Origin: Triatoma infestans
Taxonomy: Eukaryota; Arthropoda; Insecta; Hemiptera; Reduviidae
NCBI GenBank assembly: GCA_011037195.1
Contig: JAAEAF010001085.1
Location: 269,460-333,459, forward strand
Reading direction: 5' to 3'
Length of the DNA stretch: 64,000 nt
This document shows, one piece after another, positions 22,925 to 34,974 of this stretch. The notes under the pieces are model-generated. The model worked only from the letters and a program-made list of their open reading frames with translations. It did not search any database and was not told where the DNA came from. The translations under genes and the position numbers were made by a program. Each line of letters opens with the position of its first letter. Positions within the stretch are counted from its first letter, which is position 1.

Positions 22925-23060
22925 GAGTCTCTCTCCAAAATCATAAGTCTAAATACACAGATAGGACTGGAGAATGTACTTCAACGTGTGGGTACCACCA
23001 CAACAGATCCATAGGGGTCACAGTGGCCTAGGCTTGCTAGTCAATCCTCCAGAATCTATC
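22925..23060 (-). mobile_element. LINE 3'-end fragment (candidate), second copy
   Basis: Related to 18957-19120: shares the tgtgggt-ccac, aggggtc-c-gtgg and ctccagaatct blocks in the same order and strand. No protein motif is secure. Confidence 0.4.
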
Positions 23061-24089
23061 TATGTAAGTATAAGATATGGTACCCCACCTTTCCTTTACT
23101 TTAGAGGCAACTAAATGTTTAGTAAAACTGTAAGAGAACAATGAAGTAAGAGAACTTTGTGTGAGTGTTTCACTGCAGATTTTTAGTTTATAAGTATTTA
23201 CTAAGGAGTCTTATTTGGTTAAATATCTACTATACAAATTCCAGATTGTTTTCATTGGACGAATAAAAAGAAAACATTCGTGATTCATTTAAAAAAACTG
23301 GAATATTTAACATTTGAACAATAACATAATATATATTTACATAATAAAAATTTAATGATTTGTTTAGCAGCATATATTAGCGATATAGGAATATGGCTGG
23401 TAACTTACATAGAAGATAGCGCAGAGGATTGGGTGTGTTGCAAAACATCGAGACTCCCTAATCGATAAAGTTACACCTGCAGCGTTTACGTCTGTGCGTC
23501 GTTGGTGGCAGATTTGTCGTAGTCGGCATAATAGTGGTTTCATAAAAGTTGGTTTTATTGCATAATGTATTTTCATTATTTTGATAATATAATATTAATC
23601 TAAATAACAATAAGTACTTTTAAGTTTATGTGGACATTTCAAGCTGCTGACTTTAAGATAACAACAGCTTGAAGTGTATTTATTGAAGGATAAAATTATA
23701 AATACTAATAAGGTAAATTTATCGTTTTGAAGTAACCACAATCATTTGCACTCAATGATTTAATTAGAAACGATACCAATTAAAGTAAGAGAAGAAGCAT
23801 TTATCGATAGTTTGCAATTAAGTAAAAAAGAATTATCAGAAAATTTACACTGTCAAAATTAGTTTCAAGCTGATGTTGCCAAAAATTCGCTGTTTGAAAG
23901 GTTGTTAACTTATTCGTAGAAGTTATCGTAAAAATATTTTTTCAAAATATTGTTTAGAATTCTGAGAAGTTTGACGATTTCAATAACATATTCCAAAAAA
24001 ATTAATTTTATTTATCTTTGTTAAGAGGCATTGTAGTGGGGATTTTCTATCATGTAAATATAATTCGCCGACAGGAGTATAAAGAGTGA

Positions 24090-24560
24090 TACGCAATATA
24101 GGTAGTGCGCTTTTTAGAAAGACCTCAATACTCAATACAGGCAACGAGCGCAACAGAGATTGACAGCACGCCAAATTTAACATAGAGAGCAGCACATAGG
24201 AAAGCAATAACTATATTCCGAGAAACTTGCTTTCTAGACAGACCTGATCTCCTTCCATAGGCGTAAAAAGCTCAAGGAGTCTAAACCGTTCGTCGAGAGC
24301 TCACGGGCCTATATTCCGAGGAACTATACTTTTTAGAGAGGTTGAATTTTCTCCTGTTGAAGAGCTCAACACGATAGATCGTTCGCCAAGATTAACACAG
24401 AAAGCAGTACAGGACCAACATTCCGAAGAACAGCGCGTTTTGAAGAGATCGAAAAAGTCTCCGCAGAGGCAGAGAGCTCAACAGGATTAATTATTCCCCG
24501 ACATGAATCAAACAGGACCTATATTCCGAGGAACAGAGCTTTTTAGAGAGGCCAGATTAT
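24090..24560 (+). repeat. Degenerate tandem repeat, unit about 100-112 bp
   Basis: At least four units each contain attccgag-aac followed by ttttagagag and then an agagctcaaca-like block. The attccg landmarks are near 24214, 24313, 24422 and 24533, a spacing of about 99-111 bp. It does not match any other repeat in the window. It may be a decayed minisatellite or an array inside an LTR or UTR. Confidence 0.65.
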
Positions 24561-24689
24561 CTCAACAGAGCAAAACGCTGATTTTTTTTATTTTTTGTTT
24601 CAACACTTTGTGCAGAAGAAGAAGGTGATTTACGGTGGAAACTGAATTTTGAAGATTTGATACGATCGCTATCTTGAAACTTACCCTAC

Positions 24690-24905
24690 CAGGAGTAAGA
24701 GAAAGTAAAAAAAATCCTGAAACTTCAAATTTGGATTCTGGTTGGATATTATCCGAGATTCAGGATAAACGAAGAGGAAAAATTACGATCAAATTTTTTA
24801 TTCAACCGAATTTTACTGGCAATACATGTTTTGAGGTAGTTCGTGAAAACGAAAAATTATTTGCAGCGAATGGTCTGTGTGACCTAACTTCTGCATTAAG
24901 TGCTA
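24690..24905 (+). repeat. FB family repeat, outer end
   Basis: Begins gtaagagaaagta and continues to an aatacatgttttgagg block and gcgaatggtctgtgtg, the position where other copies carry the TG tract; here the tract is almost absent. Confidence 0.6.
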
Positions 24906-25379
24906 GCTAATGTGATGATGGAAAAATAAAAAATCAGCTTCTTGATGACGACTAGGTTCCCTAGTAAGAAAGCAAGGCGAAGAGAAATAGAATAATAAAA
25001 ATAAAGAACTGAATAATTTCATTAATAACTCTAATAACAATATTAATGCAGCTAAACACGACAAAACATAGACAATTCATCAATATTATTCCAGTCTCAT
25101 TACAAAATGGTTAATATAAAACGAAACCAATAACAAACAAATACATGAACAGCATAAATATGGACAACCGACAAAAGCTGACGATAATATTCGTTATTGT
25201 GATTCACAGAAATACGTCTGTACTACTGATGATTATTATCCACTTTTACATGAAATAGGTCAAACTAGTTTTCCACAAAACTACAAATCATAAATTGGAT
25301 GGATTCGTGGCCAAACTACGTAGTTTTATAGCACTAACACAGGGAGTTCGATTAAAGGATTAAGTTAATTAGGAAAAAA

Positions 25380-25890
25380 AAATCTTTGTGAAACACTCAC
25401 ATGAGTTTTCTCTTATCGCAATTTCGCAATTTTTCAGTTATTTTGTGATTTTACGAAAACAACTCGCAAGTTTCTTTAAACTTCGCATATCAGCTAATCA
25501 TAAAAAAGGAGCTACAACTTATATCTGAAACATTTTCCCGGGTTGTTCTTTGGGGAGAGTTGTGACGTTAGGCTTTCTATTGTTTAAATGATAAAATTGT
25601 ATAATAAACTAAAATAGCACCTTAGTGGTACCTCTCTCCCAAAACGCCCCCCATCAAATTAATTTTCTTGGAGAAATGTTTCAAATAAAAGTTGTAGCTC
25701 TTTATAAGTGTAGATGTTATATCAAGTTTAAAGAAAACTATTGGAGCCGATTTCGAGAGAATCGCAGAAAAGTGTAAAAACTATTTAGTTAAGTGGTATT
25801 TCCGGTCGAACAATTATGTTCAAAAAGCTTATTATTGCGTCTTCTGATAACAGCTAAACGAAACATCAGGTTTCAGCTCACACACACTTG
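25380..25890 (-). repeat. FB family repeat
   Basis: Starts at the inner end (tgaaacactcac ... ttctctta), passes the tcaataaacta-like block and the cctctctcccaaaacgcccc block, and ends at the cacacacttgcgcgc slot. Confidence 0.75.
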
Positions 25891-26197
25891 CGCGCGCATA
25901 ATAAAATATTAATCAAATCAGCAACAATGATAAGAAAAAAGAGGATTTAACAATTATTACAGAATAATACCGAAAAATCTGAGCGTAATACTAAATATTA
26001 ATATTTTAAAATACGACTATAACTAGTTGGATTCTAACCTCACATAATTCTCAGAATTTCGTTAGGTTCTGACCTCAGTTGTTTGATCACATGGCTGTAG
26101 AAGACCTCGCTAATAGACCTGAGAGAATGCAGTCATATTTTTCGACTCTCAGACGGTCATTATTTCCTTAACATCGGGTACGATTCAGTGCTCGAGG

Positions 26198-26690
26198 CTG
26201 ACTGCAAACATGCAATAGTCAGATTAATTGTTAGGTGTAGAAACATCGTCCTCCAATGGGTTCCATCTCACTGCGGCCTGCTCGGAAACGAACAGGTGGA
26301 CCGATTAGCCAAGGAAGGGTTGCAGATGGTCCCTCCATCCGGCTTAGCATGAATAAACGATAGGCAGAAATTTTTATCAAGCATGCATCTGGTAAGAGCT
26401 GGGAGTAGCTTCAATTTGATAGGATCCTTGCTCATTTGCCAAGAGTTTGTAGGAGTAACTGCCTTCCACAAGACCACAGCCCATGGTTATCTGCAGAAAC
26501 ATCTGCACAGGATAGCTGCCCCTCTCTGTCTGTTTTGCCACTTAAACGTCGAAATGACCAAGGGAGTACTTAGCTCTCTGCCCAGCACTTGCAGACGTCC
26601 CCCTCACATCTACAGATAATTGTTTGAGCAAGCAACGCTATACTAGGTTGCTCGCCGAAGAATGGCTGAAAAGTTAGCGGCGGGCGGGGG
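26198..26690 (+). pseudogene. LINE RNase H and C-terminus, decayed
   Basis: 26198-26352 encodes a non-LTR retrotransposon RNase H fragment: LQWVPSHCGLLGNEQVDRLA, where the family usually has a WVPGH/PSH...GNE.AD.LA motif (here Q-V-D). After a stop, a second open part (26383-26619) contains HGYLQKHLHRIAA and LCLFC, matching the region after RNase H where LINE proteins have a HLHRIG block and a CxxC zinc-binding pair. The remnant VARRRMAEKL near 26660 fits a LINE C-terminus. Several stops and frame changes; not functional. Confidence 0.75.
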
Positions 26691-27109
26691 TTGGAAAAAA
26701 ACATTATATTCAATAAGCAATTTATTACAAAAATTTTATATTGATTTGTTATGAATTTATTATCAATAGAAATTATATTATATTGTTATTTTATAAATTA
26801 ATCTGTTAGAATGGTCGCAGTGCGAGTATATTATGTGGCTGGAGAATCCTCGAGTAAACATATCTGTGGCCGACCCTGTTAGTGGAATTAGCTGGTTTAT
26901 GTACACTCTGCCTGTTTCCTAACTCTTTCTTTATCATCATATCCTGTGCTTTTAGCCTGCTCTTGTCATGGCCCATAATAATAAATTGACCTCTTTTTTT
27001 TCTCGCTTTTTTTTTTTTAATTAACTGAACATACCAGCATCAGGAGCTGTTTTTAATAATATTTTTTAGATTCTTTATTATTTTTTTTGTAATAAATATT
27101 TTTACTTTT

Positions 27110-27600
27110 CCTTACTAGTTAAGAGGAAGTAATGCGATTGTGCCAGATTTACGAAATTGAGACTTCACCGGAAATACATGTTTTGGATCCCCTAAACAAA
27201 AAAATATGTTTTGCAGCGATTGGCCAATGTGTGTGTGTGTGTGTGTGCGTGTGTAAACAGAATATATCGAAAACTAAAAGTTGCAGAAAGCTCAAACTTG
27301 GTATTCTCTTCGAGTTTTCCCAAAAACGGCTCTAACGATTAAATTTCTTAAACTTCTTAAACACTGTATACAACTTGAATGCCTATCACTTTTATTTGAA
27401 ACCTTTCCAGGAAAATTGATTTTTGGAGGTTGTGAGGGAAAAGCAGCGTTATGCTTTCTTCTAGAGTACTACTTCAGTATAATATATTAAGGTTTTTTTT
27501 TACCACTTTCATAATATTAATATAAATTAGAAGCATTAATAGAATTTCAAATTTGAAGAAAATCGCTTAACCAGAAGTGCGATTTTGCAGAATAGGTTTT
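27110..27600 (+). repeat. FB family repeat, well ordered
   Basis: Contiguous from the outer end (gttaagaggaagtaatgcg) through a gttttggatcccc block, a (TG)n slot at 27226-27254, the caaacttggtattc block and the ttttcccaaaaacggctc block to a gaagtgcgattttgcaga block. It stops before the inner end. Confidence 0.8.
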
Positions 27601-27877
27601 ACACATTACAAGCATTTTTGAAAATCTATTATTATTTACAGTAATATAATTCTAATTCAAGTTTGATGTAAATAAAAGGAGTGATAATTTAATTATTTAC
27701 ACCTATGTTTACATTATAAATTGGATGTGAAGTGTCAAAGGGATAAATGTCAACACTTCAGAGTGTGATTTGGCATTCATTTTCAATTGAAAAGACCCTG
27801 TGAAGTATGATCTAATTCTCAAATGTTTTGGCAATGATATCATTTTTCTTTTTTCTTTTTCATTATTATATTTTCCC

Positions 27878-27925
27878 AACTTTGAAGAAAAGTAAATTTA
27901 CCAAACGTCTTTGAAAAGTTCAGGA
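27878..27925 (+). ncRNA. Hammerhead-like remnant
   Basis: UUGAAGA, a stem II-like AAGUAAAUUUACC, AAAC, GUC and UUUGAAAAGUU occur in the family-2 order, but C3 of the core and the G of GAAA are lost. Inactive debris next to the solo LTR. Confidence 0.45.
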
Positions 27926-27960
27926 ATAAAAACTTAGCTCATTAAAAGGATTGACAGCTG

Positions 27961-28624
27961 TGTAATGACATGGCAAAATCATAGCAATGCCAAACCTTCA
28001 CAACACATAACAAAAGAAAGAATAATTTATAACTAGTGGCTTAGCTGGCCACTGTCTTCAAGACAAGGCCGCGGCCAAACAAACAAAACCAAGGGTCAAT
28101 ACCTTACATCAAAGCAAGCACCGATAAGCTGGCCACTGACCTAAATGCTGGTCACCGAACTAACCAAGGTCGCACACTAGGACAGATGTCTTGGTGTTAG
28201 TGTTGCTAACACTGATATAAACTTCGCTCCATTGGAAGAGGGGATGATTATACTTCAGTACGTTCAAGATCATTATACGAGCAGCAGTACCCTATACAGT
28301 TTTTATTTATACTTATTTCCTTAGTTGTGCATCTTAGTTCATTTATTTTAATCATTCTAAATTATTAGTTATTTATCTCCTATTTTATTTCTAAGTATTT
28401 CTTGTTAATAGTTACCATTACTCACGTTTAAATTATTGTTCAAATACAGTCTATTTTTATAAATTCCGTGTTAATACTTAGAGGACTAACTTCCAAAAAT
28501 CTCTAAACTAACTTCCGCCTCTTCAAGACATCTACTACATACCTCAAGAATCACAATAAACGATTCCACTACATCTGGTGGTATCCCGGTGGGATCAGAT
28601 CATACGACAATTGATTCCACTACA
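27961..28624 (+). mobile_element. Near-solo LTR, second copy
   Basis: 664 bp, TGTAATGACA to ...CCACTACA, with GCTG on both sides (27957-27960 and 28625-28628). It matches the LTR at 12451-13176, including the gatataaacttcgctcc promoter-like block. Unlike that copy, its end is duplicated: attccactaca occurs at 28563-28573 and again at 28614-28624. Confidence 0.9.
28574..28600 (+). other. Candidate primer-binding-site remnant
   Basis: Between the two LTR ends lies tctggtggtatcccggtggg, absent from the other copy. A TGG near an LTR edge suggests a tRNA primer site left by near-complete internal deletion. The primer is not identified. Confidence 0.4.
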
Positions 28625-28959
28625 GCTGTTACTAAATATATTGTACTTTTCTTGCACTCTTATTTCTAATCTAACAAAAATTACATAATTCTTTCTGAAG
28701 CAGTGATATATAACTTTAAAAAAAACTGTTTAATTATTGGTCTTCTCAGACATATAATTTGTAAATAGCAAATAGAATTGAAGAACTATATTTTTGTTAT
28801 TTTTTTTTCAATTAGGAATTCTTAGGTAAGATACAGTAGCGGCCCGTGAAGTTGGCAATAGGGGTGCTGCATGAGTAAAACGGAACATGTCTAAATTCAA
28901 CTCAATTTAATTAAAAATAAATTCAAATGGATATTTTTCAAGATATTTTCTGTTATACG

Positions 28960-29108
28960 AAAAACATGATTTCTCAAATAAGTATTTTATATATTATATA
29001 TATATAAAATTAAATTATTTGAATACAAAATCTAATCATCGAGTTTAGCTTCACAAAAGTTTTGAATAACTTTTTCATTAAAATTATTTATTTGAGAAAT
29101 CATGTACT
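28960..29108. repeat. Short inverted repeat
   Basis: acatgatttctcaaataa at 28964-28981 is repeated as its exact complement near 29087-29104, with an AT-rich spacer of about 105 bp. It may be a small MITE. Confidence 0.6.
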
Positions 29109-29259
29109 AACTACTATTTGCTGAATTATAATGTTAGGAATGGAACGACCTTTGCTTTTTATTTCACTTTGGTCGGGTGATGTCAATTCAGAAATTTTTT
29201 TTTTTTTCAAATATTCAGCCGTAACACCCATCTTGATGAGATAAGATAAGACGAGGTGG

Positions 29260-29955
29260 GACGCTCTATATCAAAACCAATACAGCTTTTGAAAATTTAA
29301 TCTTACAGACTCCACCCCTTTAAAATCAATTTTTTCAGAAAAATTGTTTCAAATAAAAGTGATTCTTTTCTCTATCTATGCAGCAAGCATTCCAAGTTTA
29401 AAGAAAATCATGGTAAACATTTTCCAAATATTTCCAAAAACCTCAAAAATCTATTCCATGAAGCAGTACTTGCGGCTAACCGATTTTCTTCCAATTTGGA
29501 ATTCTAATAATGCTTGAAATATAATAGTATTTTATAGGGGAGCTTAACGTTACTTATTCCCCCAGAACACCCCAAAAAAAAAAAATCAATTTTCCCGTCT
29601 TAATTTTTCAAATAAAGATAATAGATAAGTACGTATTTAGATAGTATATGAAGTTTAAAGGAAATCGTTGGAACCGTATTTGACAAAAATCACGAACAAC
29701 TGAAAACAAAAAGCACCATTCAATAAAGTCGTACTTCCGGTTAATGGAATACCAAGTTTGAGCTTCTTGCAGCGTTTCGTTTTTGAGATGTTCTGTTCCC
29801 TCCCCTTCACATATACGATTATATACAGACCATTTGATGAAATCAATTTTTTCGTTATCAGGGGCCCACAAAACATGTATTTCCGGTGAAAACTCAATTT
29901 AGAAAATTTGGGCCCGATCACAATACTTCCTCTTACTGGGAGTAAGAGACGATAT
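29260..29955 (-). repeat. FB family repeat
   Basis: A long minus copy. It has the tttcaaataaaagtgat block, the acttgcggctaaccgattttc block, a ccaaaaaaaaaaaatcaatttt block, caagtttgagcttcttgcag, acaaaacatgtatttccgg and the outer end tacttcctcttactgggagt. Confidence 0.75.
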
Positions 29956-29961
29956 AAAAAT

Positions 29962-30132
29962 AATTGAAGGGAGATTTACTTTGAACAAAAAACTTGTGGT
30001 TTATTTTATCTAATAATATTCGCTCTCTTACTCTAATGGTGGTTTTGAAACTGTTAACTTAAATTTTATACATTTCTTTAATGGTTAAATGATATAAAGT
30101 TTATCGTTCACGTCACGGCTAGCCCAATATTC
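29962..30132 (-). repeat. 171-bp repeat, copy 1 (inverted to 36365-36535)
   Basis: Runs from aattgaagggagatttac to cggctagcccaatattc. The reverse complement is found, with few differences, at 36365-36535. In both places it adjoins the outer end of an FB repeat. Confidence 0.85.
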
Positions 30133-30374
30133 TTCTAAGTGAGCTATTGTTATTACTCTACAAACCTTGTGCACATAGGTGTTTGCATCCCCCCCCCCCC
30201 CACACACACACAATGAATCATCTGTTGTTCTATTTCACTCATAACCGTAGTATTTATTCAACCATGAAGCTTTAGATATTGATTAAATACAATGGCAGTA
30301 TTGAATTGTACAGGCATCGATAATTTATAACTAAATATAATTACGTTCTCTGAACATAATTTCTCTGCTGTAAG

Positions 30375-30620
30375 TATTGCAGTCGTGTCAGATTTTTCGA
30401 ATTTGACTTTTCCACCGATAATGCTGGTTTTCAGGGTCCTCTTGATACGATAAAAATGTATCCATCGCAGGAAGCTCTACTTTGATATATCGTTTTTAAG
30501 TACTAACATCGCAATTGGTACGAAGATTTCGGTTAAAATCAATCATCAGAGTGTGACTTGAATGAACGATTTTGTTTGTAGTTTTTGCGATTTTCTCGAG
30601 TTGTCATCGATAATAGCTCC
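30375..30620 (+). repeat. FB family repeat, outer part
   Basis: Starts gtaagtattgcagtcgtgtc and follows the family order; strongly diverged. Confidence 0.5.
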
Positions 30621-31319
30621 AATGATTTTGTTTAAAATATTGTACACTATCCTACATACATACAGAAATGCCTTGAACCCTGTGGTCCTGAGTTTTGAAG
30701 GTCTCTGAAGGCAATTGCATATGCTTGTGCCTCTTCTAATGTTTTCAGAAATCTAATTTGAACTGACGTTTTTATGGAAAGTTGGAAATGATTTAATAAA
30801 TTTATCTACAAGGTTTTGTAGAGTTTGAAGGTGTTTTTATTGTACTTTAAACACCAGGGAAATGTGTATATGTTTAATTCTGTCAGAGAACACCCCTAAC
30901 TTTTACGTCGGATTTTCTTGGAGATTTGTTACCTGTTACAACAGCATTATTATTATTATTATTTTTTTAATATCTATTTATTACATTTTCTTTGGCAATT
31001 TATTACGTGAGGATTATATTGTTCGTACACGGCGTTTGGAAGGTCCATAAAATAAACCTTCGCGGCACCATTATTTTAAAAATTAGGATTCCCGATTTAT
31101 TGGCTATAATTGTTTACATGATCTATAAAGGCATTGATGTCACACTTATATTATCCATCGAAAATTGGTAAATTATTTATCAATTACAAGTTTCTAACAT
31201 TCACCGTATTAAGAGTATTGCATTGGTTTCATAAATACGCGATCGCTTCGTCCGCAGATTTTTCCTGACCATCGAGGTTATATGTGGTCATTTTGTTTTC
31301 AATTTTCCATTGACGCTTT

Positions 31320-31640
31320 TCGAATACAATTAATTTCCCGCTTTTTGGGAGTTTGTTTTCTTCCCGGGCGAAAATATAACCCCACCCCTCTCCCAAAAAC
31401 CATCTTAAATGAATTTTTCCGGTAAAAAAACGTTACAAATAAAAGTTCTCGCTCATTATGTGGATTAGTCCATATACTAAGTTTAAAGAATATTGTTGAA
31501 GCCGTTTTTGAGAAAATTCTCAGAAAACTGAGAAAAAAAAAGCTTCAACAGAAACCCACTTCCGGTTAATCGATTTTATTCAAACTCGGAAAATTGGGAG
31601 TATATTTAAGTCCAATAACTATTATTTAGATTAATACAAT
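31320..31640 (-). repeat. FB family repeat, middle part
   Basis: Minus copy with ataaccccacccctctccc, tttttgagaaaattctc and acttccggttaatcgatttt in order. Confidence 0.7.
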
Positions 31641-31654
31641 TATATAATAAATTG

Positions 31655-31826
31655 AGGAGAACCTGGGTAGTTACCAGGTGGAGGTGGGGGATATGCCCTC
31701 GCTAGAGCCCGTCAGGTTATTAGGATTTCTCTGCTTGGGTGCTGTGAGCAGCCTGCGGCACCCAGGGGTACAGCACAATAGATCGTAAGGTCGCAGTGAA
31801 TTGGACCTTCAAAAAAAAAAAAAAAA
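31655..31826 (+). mobile_element. Poly-A-tailed retroposon end (unclassified)
   Basis: A GC-richer stretch (gtcaggttattagg ... gcggcacccaggggtacag) ends in a run of 17 A at 31810-31826. This is the form of a LINE or SINE 3' end. No coding motif was recognised. Confidence 0.45.
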
Positions 31827-31844
31827 GGAATAAAAAGGAAGTAT

Positions 31845-32175
31845 TGCAATCTTGTTAAAGTTTCGAAATAAAATTTACACGGAAATTAACGCGGAGTTTT
31901 CAGATAGTCTTCTGAGTAAAAAAAAACCACGTTTTTAGAAAATGGCCAGGTGTGTGTTGTGTTTATTAACAAGATATTTCAAAAACGAAAAATCTGAAAA
32001 CGCTCAACTTTGAGATTTCGTTCAAGTATTTCCATCATTTTGAGTGAAAATTCCAAATTTGAAGAAGAAAATTTGTGTCAAGTATAATATTGTATTAACT
32101 AACAGAATACGGAAGTCGTTTTTCACATAAGAGATTTTAATTGCTTTGGTTTCAAGCAATTTAATCATCTATACC
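31845..32175 (+). repeat. FB family repeat
   Basis: Starts at ggaagtattgcaatcttg, followed by a gtgtgtgttg slot, the caaaaacgaaaaatc block and the caactttgagatttcg block, then jumps to the inner part. Confidence 0.65.
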
Positions 32176-32179
32176 AATA

Positions 32180-32670
32180 ATAATAGTAATTAATAATTTG
32201 CTAAATTTATGGTCAATAAACAGACGCACCCCGGCAGCAATCTATATAGTTAAATAAATTTATTAATGTTTATAAAGTCAATCCTTCTTATTAATCACTA
32301 TTACACTGTTATTACTATGTCATTAATTTTAACTAATTATGATTTAATTATATAAATTATGTCCAAATCACATTCAAATTCTTTTTTATGAAGGTATTTT
32401 GCCCTAGAAAAAAGAAAAAAAATTAAAAATTTGAATTTAAAATAATAATTTAAATATAATCTATTAACATATTAGACAGTATCAATATAAATCAATTTAT
32501 TGATTTACAAATATGAGCGTATATGGGCAATGACATTGATTTCTTTCCCCCTACATTTATTCATCCATATTTCTCTTCGCACAAAGATTGATTCATTGAT
32601 TTGAGTAAACATTTTATATATAATACATATCTATTTCATTATGCACAAGTGTGTTATGTGTTTTCTTGTT
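32180..32670. other. AT-rich region, nothing recognised
   Basis: Almost purely A/T runs; no feature seen. Confidence 0.5.
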
Positions 32671-32674
32671 TACT

Positions 32675-32930
32675 TTCTCTTCAGCTGTAAGAAAGAGGAC
32701 GATCATGTCAAATTTTCTTAATTGAGTTTTCACCGAAAATTAAGATTTCTTTTAAGTTGGTTTTAAGTCCGAAAAAAAGTTGTGTTTAGAAATAGGTTTA
32801 TATATATCTCTCTGTGTGTGTGTGTGAAATATTTATGGACGTAAAAAAGAATAGTCTCAAGAAGTTAAAATTTTATATTCCATTTATGGAGATTTGACAG
32901 GAAGGATGATTCACTCTTTCTATCTGTATG
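32675..32930 (+). repeat. FB family repeat, outer part
   Basis: Starts actttctcttcagctgtaag, with (TG)n at 32813-32826 in the usual slot. Confidence 0.65.
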
Positions 32931-33019
32931 ATGCTGAAGGCAAATACGAATTTAGGAAAACAAAAAATGCTGCATTTAGAGTGGGGGAAGTGCCAGCCTA
33001 ATAATCCAACCGGGTAGGG

Positions 33020-33385
33020 AAGTGAATAGCCAACTCCAGGCAACCGAAATGGGATTTCCTTCGTAAAATCGAAAGCAAGACGCGTTATAAGGAAGCACCT
33101 CGATGTAAAGGCTGTAGAGGAAATAATAAAGAGAGAATAGACTGAGATAGTTCAGTCACTTGTTAAGAAGGGATAAAGCAAGGATTACCAGGATTACTTG
33201 CGAAACAAGAGTTCAGGGGAACCAAAAGCAGAGGAAGACCAGGCTAACTTGGGAAGAAAGTGTTCAAGAAATCTTCCGACTAAAAGAAGACATGGACTGA
33301 AGCAGAAAAGCTCGACTGATAGAAGAAAGAAATATTTGGAAGATGGAACCCATACAACGAGAGGTAGAATGAGTTATGACTGAGA
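33020..33385 (+). pseudogene. LINE C-terminal fragment
   Basis: Pieces of a non-LTR retrotransposon C-terminus in three frames: NSQLQATEMGF, then RENRLR-FSHLLRRD (family form RLRWFGH), then RLTWEESVQEIF, where the family usually has GRPxxTW...V. Finally RNIWKMEPIQREVE follows a DR..W-type block. Intervening stops show that it is dead. It is 5'-truncated, as usual for LINEs. Confidence 0.7.
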
Positions 33386-33659
33386 AGAAAAAGAGAGAGT
33401 AAAAATTCTAAGAGGGAAGAAAAATATATCAATTACAAAAATGTAATAATTGCAACGAGAGAAACATGTATTTCATGTTATATAATGGTTTGTTTCAAAA
33501 TTTGGATTAAAAAATCCAAACGTTTCACTAGCACTTTCCATTGATTAAAGCATTTCTAAAAACAGAAAGTTGACTTATTGGTGGTCCGAAGGGTTCTTGA
33601 AATTATTTTACACGTTTGTCAGTTTTATTTATTAATTTTTAGTAAAAGTTGTTTGTTAC

Positions 33660-33830
33660 TTAGACTGTTATTGCTGTAAGATTGTGTCAAATTTCGAAAC
33701 TGACTTTTCACGTTTTTCAGATCAGCTTAGTATGAAAAAACAAAACTATTTTTAGCGCTTGGTCTGGGTCCATGTCTATACAAAATATTTCAAAAACGAA
33801 CAATCGCAGGTAGGTCACATTTAATAGAAA
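33660..33830 (+). repeat. FB family repeat, outer part
   Basis: gtaagattgtgtcaaatttcg, then a cgcttggtctgggt slot and caaaaacgaacaatcgcag in family order. Confidence 0.55.
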
Positions 33831-33847
33831 TTATTAAATATCTGATA

Positions 33848-34130
33848 TTACCAGGAGGTCTGGGCACAAAGATTTCGGGCAGAATCTGTCCGAACTGAAT
33901 GTGCAAATTTACTAAACAATTTGGTCACCATTCTCTTCAGAGTAGTCGCCTTACTTACTGATGCACTTTTTCCACTGTTGGAAAGTTCCCTTGAAGTCTC
34001 TGTCTCGAAGCGTCCAAGCGTTGCATATTTAGGATCCACGCAATCAAACCGGCGACCTTTCAACTTCATTTCCATTTGCCGGAAGAGGAAGAAATCCTGA
34101 GGGCCAAATCTTCGCCGTTGATGAGCCTAA
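33848..34130 (-). pseudogene. Mariner-type transposase, C-terminal fragment
   Basis: On the minus strand, FGPQDFFLFRQMEMKLKGRR followed by FDCVD matches the mariner C-terminal block (family form DFFLFP.LK..LKGRRFD), which carries the last catalytic aspartate in the DFFLF motif. The rest (to 33848) is diverged. The neighbouring middle part of a mariner lies on the opposite strand (34130-34385), so this copy has been rearranged. Confidence 0.7.
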
Positions 34131-34385
34131 AGCGAGGAAGGCGAGATTGAGCAGAAAACAAGTTCAAGTCCATGCTTATTGTTTTTTTTTTTCAACCTTT
34201 GCGCTCATTGCCCACTGTGAAATCGATTCCAAGTGCCAGAAGTCAACAACTAAGTTTTACTGCAATCTTCTAAAGCGTCTGAGCGCAAAAGAGTTGAAGT
34301 GAGGTGAGAAGATGATTGAGTGCTCCATTTTGATAGTACACCAGCTCAAAGGGCATTCAAGACGCGTCAGTTTTTAGGGAGCCAC
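34130..34385 (+). pseudogene. Mariner-type transposase, middle fragment
   Basis: On the plus strand, a TTKFYCNLLKRL block and VLHFDSTPAQRAF-KTRQFLG match the central catalytic region of mariner transposases; the family form of the latter is LHHDNAPAH, with the second catalytic aspartate (here the D of HFD). At least one frameshift is present. The expected C-terminal part does not follow on this strand but lies upstream, inverted. Confidence 0.7.
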
Positions 34386-34974
34386 AACAAGAGTTAACCG
34401 GAAATCAGTTGACCGGAATTGCGTATTTTAAATTTTTTTTGTTTTTTTTTTTTGCCGCGACTCGATAACCATAACCAACGGGGTTTTAGAAAATTTGACC
34501 TTTATTACCATGTACATCCGTATTTGTAGTTAGTGAAAGTAGTGTGAATGTTGCACCCTTGCTTGATTTTTTTTGTATAACATTAAAAGTGAATAAACTT
34601 TAATAAAACTAAAAACAATAAAAATAAATGACATTTTTTTTTTTAACCACAGATAACGGTAATTACTAAAAAGCTTGTGGAGGTAACGAACCGCGATTAC
34701 TAAACCAGATAATGTTGTAACTTTGTTGAAACTAAATAAAAAAAAAAGTAGGAATCTCCACAGTAAGATAGTGGCTTTCATGGTAATGACCTCAAAAATT
34801 AACTTTTAAGGCGATATTCATCATTTGTCGTTTATCTTTCTCTTTTACAAACTTTCTTTTAAAAATTTAAAATTATCTCAGAGAATAATAATTGTTAAAA
34901 TACTGTCAGAGATAATATTTATGAAAGTATATACTTAATAGTTAAAAGTTGATTAACTGGAACTAAAATGGCCA

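Noticed and set aside
30862..31050. 62-codon plus frame near ATT repeats as a LINE tail
   Set aside because: The isoleucine run is only the ATT repeat and no LINE motif could be placed.
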